64,000 nt of DNA from Mycolicibacterium goodii (GCF_001187505.1 NZ_CP012150.1:620001-684000), one strand, 5' to 3'; shown: positions 7,242 to 17,139, numbered from the stretch's first letter. Notes: a model not told the origin generated them from the sequence alone. Numbers and translations are program-made.

Positions 7242-8897
7242 GTGACCACGGAGCCCATCCCCATCGCGCGAATCGGTGCATTCGCCCGGTGGGTGGCGCG
7301 CACCCCGTGGCCGGTGTTCACCCTCGGCATGTTGCAGGCCGACATCATCGGCGCGCTGTTCGTGCTCGGCTTCCTGCGGTTCGGGCTACCCCCCGAGGAC
7401 CGCATCCAGCTGCAGGACCTCCCGGCGTTCAACCTGGCGATCTTCCTGGGCTACCTGTTCGTGTCGTTCACCGTCGGCGCGTACCTGGCCCTGCGTCTGC
7501 TGATCCCGGTGATCCGCTGGCAGCGCCGAGAGACCGTGCTGTCCGACGGCGACCCGGGCATCACCGAGCTCGCGCGTGCCCGTGCGCTGAAGATGCCGTT
7601 CTACCGAACCCTGATCAGCGTCACCAACTGGTGCCTGGGCTCGATCGTGTTCATCGTCGCCAGCTGGCCCGTGGCGAGCCATTCGGCTCCCGTCGTCGCG
7701 GTGGCGACCGCGCTGGGCGCGACGGCCACCGCGATCATCGGCTACCTGCAGTCCGAACGCGTGCTGCGCCCGGTCGCGGTGGCCGCGCTGCGCGGCGGGG
7801 TGCCGGAGAACTTCCGCGCGCCCGGAGTGATCCTGCGCCAGGTGCTCACGTGGGTGCTGTCGACGGGCGTGCCGCTGCTGGCGATCATCCTGGCGCTGGT
7901 GGCCAGCAAGTTCTCGATCCTGACCGCCTCGGCGGACCGGCTCAACACCCCGCTCCTGCTGCTGGCGGTGGCCGCGCTGGTGATCGGGCTGGCCAGCACG
8001 GTCCTGGTCGCCATGTCGATCGCCGACCCGCTGCGCCAGCTGCGCTGGGCGCTCGGCGAGGTGCAGCGCGGCAACTACAACGCCCACATGCAGATCTACG
8101 ACGCCAGCGAGCTGGGCCTGCTACAGGCCGGGTTCAACGACATGGTGCGTGACCTGGCCGAGCGGCAACGCCTGCGCGACCTGTTCGGCCGCTACGTCGG
8201 CGAGGACGTGGCGCGTCGCGCACTGGAACGCGGCACCGAGCTGGGCGGCCAGGAACGCGACGTCGCGGTGCTGTTCGTGGACCTGGTGGGGTCGACGCAC
8301 CTGGCGTCGACGATTCCCGCGGCCGACGTGGTGAACCTGCTCAACGAGTTCTTCCGCGTCATCGTCGACACCGTCAACAAGCACGGCGGATTCGTCAACA
8401 AGTTCCAGGGTGACGCGGCGCTGGCGATCTTCGGCGCCCCGATCGAGCATCCCGACGCCTCCGGCGGCGCGCTGGCCGCGTCCCGCGAGCTGCACGACGA
8501 GCTGATCAAGGTGCTGGGCACCGAAACCGAGTTCGGCATCGGGGTGTCGGCGGGACGCGCGATCGCCGGCCACATCGGCGCCAAGGCCCGTTTCGAATAC
8601 ACCGTGATCGGTGATCCGGTCAACGAGGCCGCGCGCCTGACCGAGCTGGCCAAGCTCGAAGAGGGGCACGTGCTGGCATCGGCGATCGCCGTCAGCGGCG
8701 CGCTGGATTCCGAGGCGTTGTGCTGGGACGTCGGCGAGATCGTCGAGCTGCGCGGACGCACCGTACCCACGCAGTTGGCCCGGCCGATCAACCTGGCACG
8801 CCCGGAGGACCTGGACGGCTCGAACGCCAACGGACACTCCGTCGACACCGCCACCCCCACGGCCGAAACGGCATTCCAGCAGGAAAAGGTCGAGTAG
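7242..8897 (+). CDS. Membrane adenylate cyclase with HAMP domain (Rv3645 type)
   Basis: 551 residues, GTG start. The N-terminal half contains about six hydrophobic segments (residues 20-270). A HAMP linker follows (ADPLRQLRWALGEVQRGNY), then a class III cyclase domain at about residues 330-510. Metal-binding Asp in VLFVDLVGSTH, the NKFQGDAALAIFG strand pair with Lys and the second Asp, and the YTVIGDPVNEAARL motif with catalytic Asn/Arg are intact, so an active cyclase producing cAMP is expected. In mycobacteria Rv3645 orthologues are major cAMP producers. The Ala/Thr-rich tail is low complexity. Crp and acetyl-CoA synthetase, both cAMP-linked in this genus, lie further on. Confidence 0.93.
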   Translation: MTTEPIPIARIGAFARWVARTPWPVFTLGMLQADIIGALFVLGFLRFGLPPEDRIQLQDLPAFNLAIFLGYLFVSFTVGAYLALRLLIPVIRWQRRETVLSDGDPGITELARARALKMPFYRTLISVTNWCLGSIVFIVASWPVASHSAPVVAVATALGATATAIIGYLQSERVLRPVAVAALRGGVPENFRAPGVILRQVLTWVLSTGVPLLAIILALVASKFSILTASADRLNTPLLLLAVAALVIGLASTVLVAMSIADPLRQLRWALGEVQRGNYNAHMQIYDASELGLLQAGFNDMVRDLAERQRLRDLFGRYVGEDVARRALERGTELGGQERDVAVLFVDLVGSTHLASTIPAADVVNLLNEFFRVIVDTVNKHGGFVNKFQGDAALAIFGAPIEHPDASGGALAASRELHDELIKVLGTETEFGIGVSAGRAIAGHIGAKARFEYTVIGDPVNEAARLTELAKLEEGHVLASAIAVSGALDSEALCWDVGEIVELRGRTVPTQLARPINLARPEDLDGSNANGHSVDTATPTAETAFQQEKVE

Positions 8898-8946
8898 ACC
8901 CCTGCCGGAATGCGATTTCGGCGAAAGAAGCCAGGCGGGAAAGAGG

Positions 8947-11763
8947 TTAGGCCTTTTTGGCGGCGGCCTTGGTTGCGGCCTTCTTCGCCGGCGCCTTCTT
9001 GGCGGCCTTCTTCGCCGGGGCCTTCTTCTTCGCCGGGCCGCGGGCACGGCGATCGGCCAGCAGCTCAGACGCGCGCTCGTCGGTGATCGCCAGGACGTCG
9101 TCACCCTTGCGCAGGCTCGCGTTGGTCTCGCCGTCGGTGACGTACGGGCCGAACCGGCCGTCCTTGATCACCATCGGCTTGCCCGACACCGGGTCGTTGC
9201 CCAGCTCGCGCAGCGGCGGAGCGGACGCGGCCTGGCGGCCACGACGCTTCGGCTCGGCGTAGATCTTGAGCGCCTCGTCGAGGCTGACCGTGAAGATCTG
9301 ATCCTCGGTGGCCAACGAGCGGGAATCGTTGCCGCGCTTGAGGTACGGCCCGTAGCGGCCGTTCTGCGCGGTGATCTCCTCACCGGTCGACGGGTCGACA
9401 CCCACCACGCGCGGCAGCGACAGCAGCTTGAGCGCGTCCTCGAGCGTCACGGTCTCCAGGTCCATCGACCGGAACAGCGAACCGGTGCGGGGCTTGGGCC
9501 CCGTCGGCTTCTTGCCCTTCTTCGCGGTGGTGCCCGCCTCGCCGTCGTCGGGCGGCGGCTCGGGCAGCACCTCGGTGACGTACGGGCCGAAACGCCCGTC
9601 CTTGGCGACGATCTCGTGCCCGGTCTCCGGATCGACGCCCAGCGAACGTCCCTCTTGCGGTGTGGCGAACAGCTTTTCGGCAAGCTCGAGGGTGAGCTCG
9701 TCAGGCGTCAGATCCTCTTTGAGGTTGGCGCGCTGCGGTTTCAGCTCACCCGGGTTATCGGGGTCGGCGACCATGCGCTCCAGATACGGCCCGTTACGAC
9801 CCACCCGGACATACACCGGCCGGCCTTCGGAATCGTCGAAAACCTTGATGGAGTTGACTTCTCGCGCGTCGATGCCTTCGAGGTTGCCGCCGACGAGCTG
9901 CTTGAGCCCACCGGCACGCGCGATCGACCCCTCGACGCCGTGCTCACCGCCGAAGTAGAAGTTGTTGAGCCAGTTGGTGCGTTGCTCCTGACCGTTGGCG
10001 ATCTCGTCGAGCTCGTCTTCCATGGCCGCGGTGAAGTCGTAGTCCACCAGCCGGCCGAAATGCTGCTCCAACAACCCGACGACGGCGAACGCCACCCAGG
10101 ACGGCACCAGCGCGCTGCCCTTCTTCTGGACGTAGCCGCGGTCCTGGATGGTCTTGATGATCGCGCTGTAGGTCGACGGGCGGCCGATGCCCAGCTCTTC
10201 GAGCGCCTTGATCAGCGAGGCCTCGGTGTAACGGGCCGGCGGGCTGGTCTGGTGCCCGTCCGCGCTCAGATCGGCGGCGTCGACGCGTTGGCCCTGCGTC
10301 AGGTTGGGCAGCCGGCTCTCGGCGTCGTCGGACTCGCCGCCGGCGAGTTCGTCGATGCTCTCGACGTACGCCTTGAGGAAGCCCGGGAACGTGATGGTGC
10401 GGCCCGAGGCGTTGAACACCACCTGCTCACCCGACCTGGCCGCGCCGCCGATGCGCAGGCTCAGCGTCGTGCCGCGCGCGTCGGCCATCTGCGAGGCGAC
10501 GGTGCGCTGCCAGATCAGCTCGTAGAGCCGGAACTCGTCGGTGTCCAGCGCGCTGTGCAGCTGGCCGGGCGTCTGGAACACGTCGCCGGCCGGGCGGATG
10601 GCCTCGTGGGCCTCCTGCGCGTTCTTGACCTTGCGGGTGTACTGCCGCGGCGACGGATGCACGTACTCCTCGCCGTAGAGCTGGCGGGCCTGGGTGCGCG
10701 CGGCGTTGATGGCCGAGTCCGACAGCGTGGTCGAGTCGGTACGCATATAGGTGATGTAGCCGTTCTCGTACAGCCGCTGCGCGATGCTCATCGTGCGCTC
10801 GGAGGAGAACCGCAGCTTACGGGCCGCCTCCTGCTGCAGCGTCGAGGTCATGAACGGCGCGTACGGCCGACGCGTGTAGGGCTTCTGCTCGACGGAGGTG
10901 ACCGCCAGCTGCGCACCGCGCAGCCCCGCGGCCAGCGCACCCGCACTGGCCTCGTCGAGCACCAGCACCTCGTCGGGCCGCTTGAGCTGGCCGAGCGAGT
11001 CGAAATCGCGGCCGGTGGCGACGCGGCGGCCGTCGACCGTGTTGAGTTTGGCGGTGAACCGCGGCGGCGAGGCCTCCGGATCGGACACGCTCGCGTCCAG
11101 CTCGGCGGTCACATCCCAGTACGACGCGCTGTGGAACGCCATGCGCTCGCGTTCGCGCTGCACGATGATGCGCGTGGCCACCGACTGCACCCGGCCCGCC
11201 GACAGCTTCGGCGCGACCTTCTTCCACAGCACGGGGCTGACCTCGTAGCCGTACAGGCGGTCGAGGATGCGCCGGGTCTCCTGCGCGTCGACCAGCGCGA
11301 TGTCCAGGTCACGCGGGTTCTCGGCGGCGTTGCGGATCGCGGGCTCGGTGATCTCGTGGAACACCATCCGCTTGACCGGGACGCGCGGCTTGAGGGTCTC
11401 CAGCAGGTGCCAGGCGATCGCCTCACCCTCGCGGTCACCGTCGGTGGCGAGGTAGAGCTCGTCGACGTCCTTGAGCAGGCCCTTGAGCTCGGTGACCGTG
11501 GCCTTCTTGTCCGGGCTGACGATGTAGAGCGGCTCGAAGTTCTGGTCGACGTTGACGCCGAGGCGGGCCCACGGCTCGGATTTGTACTTCGCGGGCACGT
11601 CGGCGGCGTTGCGGGGCAGGTCACGGATGTGGCCGCGGGAGGATTCGACGACATAGTCGGAGCCAAGGTAGCCAGCAATCTTGCGCGCCTTGGTCGGCGA
11701 CTCGACAATCACGAGTCGCCGGACATTACCTGTTCCTCCGCTGCCGCGGTCGCCGCCAGCCAA
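8947..11763 (-). CDS. topA: DNA topoisomerase I
   Basis: 938 residues, type IA topoisomerase that relaxes negative supercoils. The Toprim domain starts at RRLVIVESPTKARKIAGYLG and includes ATDGDREGEAIAWHL. The active-site Tyr339 lies in GYITYMRTDSTTLSDSA. Three or four C-terminal repeats of the GPYV type (for example DGRFGPYVTEVLPEPP) replace the zinc fingers of E. coli TopA, and a Lys/Ala tail of about 30 residues ends the protein, as in other mycobacterial TopA. The start appears to be TTG at 11763; the extra dozen Gly-rich residues before RRLVIVES match the family's variable N terminus. Orthologue of Rv3646c. Confidence 0.97.
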   Translation of the reverse strand: MAGGDRGSGGTGNVRRLVIVESPTKARKIAGYLGSDYVVESSRGHIRDLPRNAADVPAKYKSEPWARLGVNVDQNFEPLYIVSPDKKATVTELKGLLKDVDELYLATDGDREGEAIAWHLLETLKPRVPVKRMVFHEITEPAIRNAAENPRDLDIALVDAQETRRILDRLYGYEVSPVLWKKVAPKLSAGRVQSVATRIIVQRERERMAFHSASYWDVTAELDASVSDPEASPPRFTAKLNTVDGRRVATGRDFDSLGQLKRPDEVLVLDEASAGALAAGLRGAQLAVTSVEQKPYTRRPYAPFMTSTLQQEAARKLRFSSERTMSIAQRLYENGYITYMRTDSTTLSDSAINAARTQARQLYGEEYVHPSPRQYTRKVKNAQEAHEAIRPAGDVFQTPGQLHSALDTDEFRLYELIWQRTVASQMADARGTTLSLRIGGAARSGEQVVFNASGRTITFPGFLKAYVESIDELAGGESDDAESRLPNLTQGQRVDAADLSADGHQTSPPARYTEASLIKALEELGIGRPSTYSAIIKTIQDRGYVQKKGSALVPSWVAFAVVGLLEQHFGRLVDYDFTAAMEDELDEIANGQEQRTNWLNNFYFGGEHGVEGSIARAGGLKQLVGGNLEGIDAREVNSIKVFDDSEGRPVYVRVGRNGPYLERMVADPDNPGELKPQRANLKEDLTPDELTLELAEKLFATPQEGRSLGVDPETGHEIVAKDGRFGPYVTEVLPEPPPDDGEAGTTAKKGKKPTGPKPRTGSLFRSMDLETVTLEDALKLLSLPRVVGVDPSTGEEITAQNGRYGPYLKRGNDSRSLATEDQIFTVSLDEALKIYAEPKRRGRQAASAPPLRELGNDPVSGKPMVIKDGRFGPYVTDGETNASLRKGDDVLAITDERASELLADRRARGPAKKKAPAKKAAKKAPAKKAATKAAAKKA

Positions 11764-11867
11764 CTGTGCCTACGCTCCACTTTCTTTAGTTACCTCGCCA
11801 CGCGAGGCAACTGCCAATCTCGCATCACCCTAGAGCCTATGCAAACCGGCTCTCCGCCTGCGCACCA

Positions 11868-12461
11868 TCAGACGCGCGGCCACTGCGCCAACGCCGCGGC
11901 GTCCCCCGGCGGTTCCCCCACGTTCTCTACCAGGCGTAACAGACGTCGGCGTCCGCTGATCCGCAACGCCGGGCGAGCACCGCGGGTGCCGATCAGCGTC
12001 GGGGCGATTCCCACCCGCATCATGGCCGACGCGAGCACCGGGTGCGTGTCGGGGGTGTGCGGATCCAGGCCGAGCAGGTAGCGGTCGTCGGCCTCGGGTG
12101 TCCCCGCGGCCAGCGTCCAGGCCCGCAACTCACGCGAACCCGGCAACCAGTCGGCGGGCACGGTCTTGACCGCGCCGCGCGTCCACTTCCGGGCGAGCGG
12201 CACCAACCGCACGTCCATCGTGGTGCGCACCAACGGGGTGTTCTCGTCGGTGCGGGCGATCTCGGCGGTGAGCCCGGCCTGCTCGATCATCTCGGCCAGC
12301 CCGTGGGCGCGCCAGAGCTCGTCGACCACCACCGAGATCCGGGCGGCCGGATGACCACCGCCGCCCACCAGCACGACCTGACCGGGCGCGGCCAGCATCC
12401 CGGTCAGGTCGGTCACCGCGGGCGGCACCGACTCGGCCGAGAAGAACGACAGCTGGCTCAC
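11868..12461 (-). CDS. Conserved mycobacterial protein (Rv3647c orthologue)
   Basis: 197 residues, GTG start. It has no recognisable catalytic motif, signal peptide or membrane segment. It contains a central VVLVGGGGHPAARISVVVDELW stretch split by glycines, an Arg-rich end (ISGRRRLLRLVENVG), and a pattern of alternating strands and helices. It is identified by its place between topA and cspA and by general sequence similarity to Rv3647c. Transcribed towards topA with a 104-bp gap. Function unknown. Confidence 0.75.
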   Translation of the reverse strand: MSQLSFFSAESVPPAVTDLTGMLAAPGQVVLVGGGGHPAARISVVVDELWRAHGLAEMIEQAGLTAEIARTDENTPLVRTTMDVRLVPLARKWTRGAVKTVPADWLPGSRELRAWTLAAGTPEADDRYLLGLDPHTPDTHPVLASAMMRVGIAPTLIGTRGARPALRISGRRRLLRLVENVGEPPGDAAALAQWPRV

Positions 12462-12499
12462 GGATCGACACTAAGCCAGTGACGCTCCCGAAAACGAGA

Positions 12500-12539
12500 A
12501 CACCCCCGCGGTGTCCGGTGGGACGTGTCGCGGGGGTGT
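12500..12539 (-). terminator. Intrinsic terminator of cspA
   Basis: Perfect 11-bp stem ACACCCCCGCG (12500-12510) with CGCGGGGGTGT (12529-12539), 18-nt loop. On the minus strand it is followed by TTCTCGTTTT, a U-rich tail. It lies 20 bp after the cspA stop and before the Rv3647c-type gene. Confidence 0.75.
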
Positions 12540-12558
12540 GCTGTCAGATTTGTCTCGC

Positions 12559-12762
12559 TCAGATGGTCCGGACACCCGTGGCCTGCGGCCCCTTGGGGCT
12601 CTGGCCGACCTCGAACTCAACCTTCTGGTTTTCCTCCAGGGTGCGGAAGCCGCTGCCCTGGATTTCCGTGTAGTGGACAAACACGTCAGCGGAGCCGTCC
12701 TCGGGGGCGATGAAGCCGAAGCCCTTCTCCGCGTTGAACCACTTCACAGTTCCCTGTGGCAT
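12559..12762 (-). CDS. cspA: Cold shock protein CspA
   Basis: 67 residues, a single cold-shock domain that binds single-stranded RNA/DNA. RNP1 is [11 protein letters not shown] and RNP2 is VFVHYTEIQ, both complete; [20 protein letters not shown] closes the OB fold. Length and sequence match mycobacterial CspA (Rv3648c). The gene has its own terminator and a leader of up to about 300 nt shared with the divergent helicase gene. Confidence 0.97.
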   Translation of the reverse strand: MPQGTVKWFNAEKGFGFIAPEDGSADVFVHYTEIQGSGFRTLEENQKVEFEVGQSPKGPQATGVRTI

Positions 12763-13063
12763 TTCTCGATATTTCCTTCTCTTCTTACCGGGTGCGGTCC
12801 ACCGACTTCCGGCGTACCGGGCCCGTTCCGACCGCCATACCTTCGTGGAGTCGTCGGAACTTGACCCGACCTACAACCCTCGCAGGAACCGCGATCGCAA
12901 CGACGATCCTGCGAGTGCAAAGACACGAACACAGAAGCTGCGACCGTGATCAGTCAATCATGAACAGGGCGAGTGCGACAGTCTTGTCGCGCGGTTGTCT
13001 CATGAAGAATTCGTGTCAACAGGCGGCGGCGCCGCACCGCGAGAGAGGACGGGAGGTCCACAG
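12763..13063. other. Divergent control region of cspA and the helicase gene
   Basis: About 300 bp without a convincing gene. It holds the cspA leader on the minus side and the helicase promoter on the plus side. An inverted repeat CTCGCAGGA (12879-12887) / TCCTGCGAG (12907-12915) with a 19-nt spacer lies about 115-155 nt upstream of cspA. A Shine-Dalgarno GGGAGG precedes the helicase GTG. No clear -10/-35 pair could be fixed for either gene. Confidence 0.4.
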
Positions 13064-15421
13064 GTGTCGGATCGGGGGCTGAATTTCGGCCGTGAGCTGC
13101 TGAATCACGCAGTTGACGGCACCCCCGGCGACGAGAATCCGCTACGCCACGTTGCGGAATTGGCGCCCCGCACGGGTGAACGGGTTTACTGGCCGGACTG
13201 GGCACACCCAGATGTGGTGCGCGCGTTACATGATCGCGGCATCACCGCCCCGTGGTCGCATCAGCTGGCCGCCGCGCAGCTGGCACACGACGGCAGGCAC
13301 GTGGTCATCTCGACCGGCACCGCGTCGGGCAAGTCCCTGGCCTACCAGCTGCCGATCCTCTCGGCGCTGGCGTCCGAACCGCGCGCCCGGGTGCTGTACC
13401 TGTCCCCCACCAAGGCGCTGGGTCACGACCAGCTGCGCACCGCACATGCCCTCACCGAAAGCGTCGCCGCCCTGCGCGATGTCGCGCCCGCCCCCTACGA
13501 CGGCGACAGCGCGACCGAGGTGCGCCGCTTCGCCAGGGAGAAATCCCGCTGGATCTTCTCCAACCCCGACATGATCCATCTGTCGCTGTTGCGCAACCAT
13601 TCCCGGTGGGCGGTTTTCCTGCGCAACCTGCGGTACCTCGTCGTCGACGAATGTCACTACTACCGAGGCATTTTCGGCTCCAACGTGGCGATGGTCCTGC
13701 GACGGCTGCTGCGCCTGTGTGAACGGTATTCGGCCGACGGCGCCACCCCGACGGTGATCTTCGCCAGCGCCACCACCTCCTCGCCGGCCGAGACCGCCGC
13801 CGAGCTGATCGGGCAGACCGTCGTCGAGGTGACCGAGGACGGTTCACCGCAGGGCGCGCGCACCATCGCGTTGTGGGAACCCGCGCTGCTGCCCGACCTC
13901 GCCGGCGAGAACGGCGCCCCGGTACGGCGTTCGGCCGGTTCCGAGGCCGGCCGGGTGATGGCCGACCTGGTCGCCGAGGGCGCGCGGACGCTGACCTTTG
14001 TGCGGTCGCGTCGCGGCGCCGAACTCACCTCACTGGGCGCGCGGGCCCGGCTGTCCGAGACCGCACCCCAGTTGGTCGAGCAGGTGGCCTCCTACCGCGC
14101 CGGTTACCTTGCCGAGGACCGTCGCGAGCTCGAACACGCCCTCACCGACGGGCGGCTGCGCGGCCTGGCCACCACCAACGCGCTGGAACTGGGTATCGAC
14201 ATCGCCGGGCTGGACGCCGTGGTGATGGCCGGTTTCCCCGGCACGGTCGCGTCGTTCTGGCAGCAGGCCGGGCGCTCCGGGCGGCGCGGGCAGGGTGCGC
14301 TGGTGGTGTTGATCGCGCGCGACGACCCGCTGGACACCTACCTCGTGCACCATCCGGCCGCGCTGCTGGACAAGCCGATCGAACGCGTCGTCATCGACCC
14401 CACCAACCCGCACGTGCTGGGCCCGCAACTGCTGTGCGCGGCAGCCGAACTGCCGCTCACCGAGGCCGAGGTGCGCAGATTGGACGCCGAGAAGGTCGCG
14501 CAGCGGCTCGTCGACGACGGCCTGCTGCGCAAGCGCCCGTCCGGATACTTCCCCGCGCCGGGCATCGATCCGCATCCGGCGGTGGACATCCGGGGTTCGA
14601 CGGGCGGGCAGATCGCCATCCTGGAGGCCGGCACCGGACGCATGCTCGGCAGCGCCGGAGCGGGCCAGGCGGCGTCGTCGGTGCATCCGGGTGCGGTGTA
14701 TCTGCACCAGGGCGAGAGCTATCTGGTCGACTCGCTGGACTTCGAGGACGGCATCGCCTTCGTGCACGCGGCCGACCCCGGCTACACGACCTTCGCCAGG
14801 GAACTCACCGACATCTCGGTGACCGGGCCGGGCGAACGCGTCACGTACGGACCCGTCACCATCGGACTGGTGCCGGTATCGGTGACCAACACCGTCGTCG
14901 GCTATCTGCGCCGCCGAATGGACGGCGAGGTCATCGATTTCGTCGAACTGGACATGCCCCCGCGCACTTTGGACACCATGGCCGTGATGTGCACGATCAC
15001 ACCGGAGGAACTGCAGGACAACGGGATCGAGGCCATTGCCGTACCCGGATCGTTGCATGCGGCCGAACATGCCGCGATCGGCCTGCTGCCGTTGGTCGCC
15101 AGCTGCGACCGCGGCGACATCGGCGGGGTGTCGACGGCGGTGGGCCCGGTCGACGGGCTGCCGTCGATCTTCGTCTACGACGGATATCCGGGCGGAGCCG
15201 GATTCGCCGACCGCGGGTACCGGCAGTTGCAGACGTGGTGGGGCGCAACGGCCGCGGCCATCGAGGCCTGTGAGTGTCCGAGCGGATGCCCCTCGTGCGT
15301 GCAGTCGCCCAAGTGCGGCAACGGCAACGACCCACTGGACAAGGCCGGGGCGGTGCGGGTACTTCGTTCGGTGCTCGGTGCGCTCGCGAAACAGCGATCT
15401 GGTCCCCCGGGCCCGCGTTGA
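13064..15421 (+). CDS. sftH: Superfamily 2 DNA helicase of the SftH/MrfA (YprA/Hrq1-like) clade
   Basis: 785 residues from the GTG at 13064, which has GGGAGG upstream; an in-frame ATG at 12995 would add a poorly supported extension. Helicase motifs: I STGTASGKSLAYQ, II DECHYYRG, III FASATTSS, VI QQAGRSGRRGQGA. The C-terminal third is the DUF1998-like part with a four-Cys cluster in CECPSGCPSCVQSPKCG, as in B. subtilis MrfA. The M. smegmatis protein SftH of this clade is a 3'-5' DNA-dependent ATPase/translocase; the DNA-repair role is inferred from MrfA. Orthologue of Rv3649. Confidence 0.92.
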   Translation: MSDRGLNFGRELLNHAVDGTPGDENPLRHVAELAPRTGERVYWPDWAHPDVVRALHDRGITAPWSHQLAAAQLAHDGRHVVISTGTASGKSLAYQLPILSALASEPRARVLYLSPTKALGHDQLRTAHALTESVAALRDVAPAPYDGDSATEVRRFAREKSRWIFSNPDMIHLSLLRNHSRWAVFLRNLRYLVVDECHYYRGIFGSNVAMVLRRLLRLCERYSADGATPTVIFASATTSSPAETAAELIGQTVVEVTEDGSPQGARTIALWEPALLPDLAGENGAPVRRSAGSEAGRVMADLVAEGARTLTFVRSRRGAELTSLGARARLSETAPQLVEQVASYRAGYLAEDRRELEHALTDGRLRGLATTNALELGIDIAGLDAVVMAGFPGTVASFWQQAGRSGRRGQGALVVLIARDDPLDTYLVHHPAALLDKPIERVVIDPTNPHVLGPQLLCAAAELPLTEAEVRRLDAEKVAQRLVDDGLLRKRPSGYFPAPGIDPHPAVDIRGSTGGQIAILEAGTGRMLGSAGAGQAASSVHPGAVYLHQGESYLVDSLDFEDGIAFVHAADPGYTTFARELTDISVTGPGERVTYGPVTIGLVPVSVTNTVVGYLRRRMDGEVIDFVELDMPPRTLDTMAVMCTITPEELQDNGIEAIAVPGSLHAAEHAAIGLLPLVASCDRGDIGGVSTAVGPVDGLPSIFVYDGYPGGAGFADRGYRQLQTWWGATAAAIEACECPSGCPSCVQSPKCGNGNDPLDKAGAVRVLRSVLGALAKQRSGPPGPR

Positions 15422-15665
15422 CGACCGACCCCTCGACGGCCGACGACGCGGTCCACCAAATCTTCGGGCGCGCCGAACACACAAACGTTGCGGCGAACGG
15501 TCGGACAACTCGATCCGTTCCCAATCCCGAAGGCCGGGTGCAGGAGGCAAGTTACGTCACCCACGCGACGTTCGCAACCCGTGCGTCCGGTGATGCCGGA
15601 TTGAGCGGCTTTCGGCTGCGAAATCCGAACACTGGATCACCATGAACGTAAGAAATCGGCCCCTG

Positions 15666-15671
15666 TAAAAT
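15666..15671 (+). promoter_or_regulatory. -10 element giving a probable leaderless mRNA
   Basis: TAAAAT lies exactly 6 bp before the ATG at 15678, so transcription would start at or within one base of the start codon. No Shine-Dalgarno precedes that ATG. Leaderless mRNAs are common in mycobacteria. No strong -35 is visible. Confidence 0.5.
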
Positions 15672-15677
15672 GGACTT

Positions 15678-16694
15678 ATGGCCCACGACTGGCTGCTCGT
15701 GGAGACGCTCGGCAGCGAGCCCGCCGTGGTGGCACGAGGTACGCAAACCAAGAATCTGGTTCCGATCAGCGTGTTTCTGCGCCGCAATCCCAACCTCATG
15801 GCGATCCAGAGCGCCATCGGGGAAACCGTCCGCGCCGGTCGGGGCCTGCGCAGCATCACCCCCAAGACCAAACGCGTAATCCGCACCGAAGTGGTGCGAA
15901 TGACGGACGGATGCATTCACGGCGTGCAGGTTTGGGTCGGCCCGACGCATGCGGAACCGCCCGAACGACCGATTCCGGGGCCACTGGTCTGGGATCTCAC
16001 CACCGGGGTCGCCACCGATACCCGAGAATCCATCCGCAACAGCGGTATGGACCCCGACGACGAGGTCACCGACGGCCGCACTTTCGCCGATGACCTGCCC
16101 ACACGCGATCTGAACCCGAGCGAGGCCAAAGTGCTGTCGCTGGCGATCAATCCGCAGCCCGGCTCCACGATCTGCACCACCTGGGATGTCACGGATCTGC
16201 GCGGCGAGCCCATCACGGTCGGTTTCGTGGCCCGCACAATGGTGGAATCCGGTCCCGACGGCCGCGATCGCACGGTCTGTCGCGCGATGAACTGGCGCAG
16301 CGAACGCGACGCCGCCGAGGTGCCGGCCGACTATCTCGCCCAGCGCATCCTCGACGGGTTGGCCCGCCCGGATGTCCACCGCGCGCTCGTCGACCTCAAC
16401 AACTGGAAGCTGTTGAAGTGGCTCGACGACCCGGCCCCGTTCATCGACTGGCGCAGCCGTGACGGCGGCGCATCGCGTATCCATCCCGACGACGCGCCCC
16501 ATATGGAGCGGATGACCACCGAGTTCGAAACCGGGCTCACCACCGCGGTGTTGCGGATGCGCACCACCGGCGGCGGCTGGCAGCCCGTGCACCTGACGAT
16601 CAACCGGGTCGAACTCGAACCCGACACCTACGCCGGACTACTCGCGCTCCGGTTGCCCAGCGACGCCGAGGTCACCGGCGCGGGTCTGGGTTAG
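15678..16694 (+). CDS. Three-sensor-domain protein (Rv3651 orthologue)
   Basis: 338 residues, no signal peptide or membrane segment. It begins MAHDWLLVETLG and its composition fits the Rv3651 family, whose crystal structure shows an N-terminal PAS/GAF-like domain, a second GAF-like domain and a third small domain. No enzymatic motif is seen. The central part has paired strands (WDVTDLRGEPITVGFVAR) and the last 90 residues contain helix-strand units (RMTTEFETGLTTAVLRMR). It stands alone and appears to be leaderless. A sensory role is inferred from the fold; the ligand is unknown. Confidence 0.75.
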   Translation: MAHDWLLVETLGSEPAVVARGTQTKNLVPISVFLRRNPNLMAIQSAIGETVRAGRGLRSITPKTKRVIRTEVVRMTDGCIHGVQVWVGPTHAEPPERPIPGPLVWDLTTGVATDTRESIRNSGMDPDDEVTDGRTFADDLPTRDLNPSEAKVLSLAINPQPGSTICTTWDVTDLRGEPITVGFVARTMVESGPDGRDRTVCRAMNWRSERDAAEVPADYLAQRILDGLARPDVHRALVDLNNWKLLKWLDDPAPFIDWRSRDGGASRIHPDDAPHMERMTTEFETGLTTAVLRMRTTGGGWQPVHLTINRVELEPDTYAGLLALRLPSDAEVTGAGLG

Positions 16695-16731
16695 GCGCGC
16701 ACCGCACCGCCGGTCCGGCCGAGCCCGCGGA

Positions 16732-17139
16732 TCACCCCACCGGCCCGGCACGCGCGGATGCCCTGGCGGGCCCGACATCCCACCGGCCGAGCCCGACCGC
16801 CACCTCGACGGTGAGGATCACGTCGAGATCCTCGACCCGACACGACGTCACACCACCACGCATCCGACGTGCCACCTGCACGGCCCGCTCACACGCCGCC
16901 GCGGGTCCTTCGGCCACGACATCCGCACCCGCCAGCGCGGCCAGATCGGCACCGGCCTGCGCCCGGTGCCGCGCCACCACCGCCGCCCCGAGACAGCCGA
17001 AACCGCCTGTGAGGACCAGGAGTACAGCGACCATCGCGACGGCGATGACACTGGCCGAGCCGCGGTCGTCACACGCCGGGTTCGCGCGCCGACGCCGCCT
17101 CGGCCGCGATGGTGAGCCCCGGCAACCCAGCGTCGACAC
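16732..17139 (-). CDS. TadE-like pilus-associated protein (Rv3654c type)
   Basis: Small exported protein of the helicase/secretion-neighbourhood TadE-like group. The certain part starts at CDDRGSASVIAVAMV (about 17079): a short charged head, then a hydrophobic helix and ARHRAQAGADLAALAGADV, typical of the family, and an ending rich in paired Cys and Val. The start is unclear. No ATG/GTG lies close before the DDRG head; the nearest in-frame GTG (17139) would overlap tadE by 71 bp. A GTG at 17072, overlapping the tadE stop, is one frame off. Last gene of the Tad operon. Confidence 0.65.
   Translation of the reverse strand: MSTLGCRGSPSRPRRRRRANPACDDRGSASVIAVAMVAVLLVLTGGFGCLGAAVVARHRAQAGADLAALAGADVVAEGPAAACERAVQVARRMRGGVTSCRVEDLDVILTVEVAVGLGRWDVGPARASARAGPVG

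Noticed and set aside
9616..12081. An 821-codon open frame on the plus strand across topA
   Set aside because: It is the antisense shadow of topA and the Rv3647c-type gene; composition is Arg/Gly/Val-rich without any domain, while the minus strand codes intact TopA motifs.
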